Below are positions 6,164 through 6,823 of a stretch of 6,823 nucleotides of DNA, one piece after another. The notes below the pieces were generated by a model, which saw only the letters and a program-made list of their open reading frames with translations, did no database searches and was not told the origin of the DNA. This DNA is from Desulfobacteraceae bacterium (GTDB taxonomy: Bacteria; Desulfobacterota; DSM-4660; Desulfatiglandales; Desulfatiglandaceae). A program made the translations under genes and the position numbers. Each line of letters begins with the position of its first letter. The first letter of the stretch is position 1. The stretch covers positions 1 to 6,823 of the forward strand of contig JABMQV010000583.1 of NCBI GenBank assembly GCA_013203065.1. Direction: 5' to 3'.

Positions 6164-6164
6164 A

Positions 6165-6823
6165 ATGAAAAAAGGAAAAGTCACTGTTTTTCGGTATGAT
6201 CCGACAAAAGACCAAGCGCCCTATTTTGAAACCCATGAATTTCCTTTTCGGCCCGGCATATTCGTGTTGGACGTAGCCAACCATATCTATGAAAAAATTG
6301 ACGGCAGTTTCAGCTTCCATTCAAGCTGTAGAAACAGCCACTGCGGGCTTTGCGGTGCAAAAATCAATGGGAAACCGGGCCTTATGTGCCGGGAATTCGC
6401 TACCCAGGAAATGACCCTTGAACCCCTCAGCAATATATCCGTTATAAGGGATCTGATGATCGACCGGCAACAATATGAAGAAACCATGGGGGGGCTGCGA
6501 TTGTTTCTGGAACGTTCAAAAGAGCCGGCCAGCCAGCCTGAAAAAATAGGGCGCGAAGACCTGGAACTCTTTAAGGTGGCCAGCCGTTGTGTTGAGTGTT
6601 ACGCCTGCGTTTCCATATGCCCGGCATTTCAGGAAAACAGACACGAGTTTTTGGGGCCTGCAGGTATTGTGCAAATGTCAAGGCACGCGGTTGATCCCCG
6701 TGATGAATTAAATCGTGAGATAATCGCCCACAGCGCAGGGGTCCTCAACTGCACGCTCTGTGGTAAGTGCAACCTTGTCTGCCCACACGGGATCGAACCA
6801 AAAACCTATGTTGAGATCCTGCT
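6165..6823 (+). CDS. SdhB/TfrB-like iron-sulfur subunit, 3' end beyond the window
   Basis: The first 219 residues of an electron-transfer subunit that pairs with the flavoprotein. The plant-type ferredoxin domain carries Cys55-x4-Cys60-x2-Cys63-x11-Cys75 for a [2Fe-2S] cluster and is followed by VIRDLMID (93-100), typical of SdhB/FrdB. Two ferredoxin motifs follow: Cys142-x2-Cys145-x2-Cys148-x3-CysPro and Cys196-x2-Cys199-x2-Cys202-x3-CysPro. Both look like [4Fe-4S] sites. Standard SdhB/FrdB instead has a second motif with wider spacing that gives a [3Fe-4S] cluster facing quinone. This pattern is closer to TfrB (thiol:fumarate reductase) and GlpC-like proteins, which add CCG domains downstream; whether they follow here cannot be seen. 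The ATG comes 1 nt after the flavoprotein stop; GGAGG (6148-6152) is 12 nt upstream, slightly far, and coupling is likely. The gene runs off the window in frame. Confidence 0.88.
   Translation, partial: MKKGKVTVFRYDPTKDQAPYFETHEFPFRPGIFVLDVANHIYEKIDGSFSFHSSCRNSHCGLCGAKINGKPGLMCREFATQEMTLEPLSNISVIRDLMIDRQQYEETMGGLRLFLERSKEPASQPEKIGREDLELFKVASRCVECYACVSICPAFQENRHEFLGPAGIVQMSRHAVDPRDELNREIIAHSAGVLNCTLCGKCNLVCPHGIEPKTYVEIL

Overview
The window holds six genes on two divergent strands, plus a short uncertain fragment at the left edge. The families present (NCS2-type permease, hydantoinase/carbamoylase-type M20 amidohydrolase, creatininase-family amidohydrolase, fumarate-reductase-like flavoprotein with an iron-sulfur partner, and a C_GCAxxG_C_C redox protein) together with the moderate GC content suggest a strict or facultative anaerobe. 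A sulfate-reducer-like member of the Desulfobacterota is the best guess. This is inference: the window contains no taxonomic marker.

Left edge (1-76): a short plus-strand reading frame ends here. It faintly resembles an N-terminal strand of alkyl-sulfatase-type MBL hydrolases and overlaps the 3' end of the first minus-strand gene. Minus strand, read from 3412 leftwards: an NCS2-like permease (3412-2000), an M20 carbamoylase-type hydrolase only 4 nt after it (1995-754), a 197-nt gap with a long imperfect inverted repeat and a possible operator, and a cysteine-rich C_GCAxxG_C_C protein (554-54). Plus strand: a creatininase-family amidohydrolase (3592-4401), a fumarate-reductase-like flavoprotein (4472-6163), and an SdhB/TfrB-type iron-sulfur protein (6165 onward, cut by the window end). 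The 179-nt divergent control region (3413-3591) carries a perfect 7-bp-arm dyad, AATGGTC-aac-GACCATT, and a related dyad exactly 30 bp upstream. An exact 11-bp copy of one side of the dyad (AATGGTCAACG) recurs in the promoter-side gap of the C_GCAxxG gene, which suggests one regulator controls the whole locus.

Working model (inference): the permease imports a small nitrogenous ring compound or ureide. The creatininase-family enzyme opens or cleaves an amide bond, and the M20 enzyme removes a carbamoyl or similar group. The flavoprotein/iron-sulfur pair then performs a soluble redox step on the resulting acid. Three of these proteins differ from their textbook relatives at substrate-contact positions. 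The permease lacks the TM8 Glu and TM10 Gln-Asn, the flavoprotein lacks the substrate His and the TEG-RGEGG loop of fumarate reductases, and the M20 enzyme has Gln for the lid His. The substrate is therefore probably not uracil/xanthine, fumarate or a standard N-carbamoyl amino acid. No RNA genes, mobile elements, CRISPR arrays or convincing rho-independent terminators were seen.
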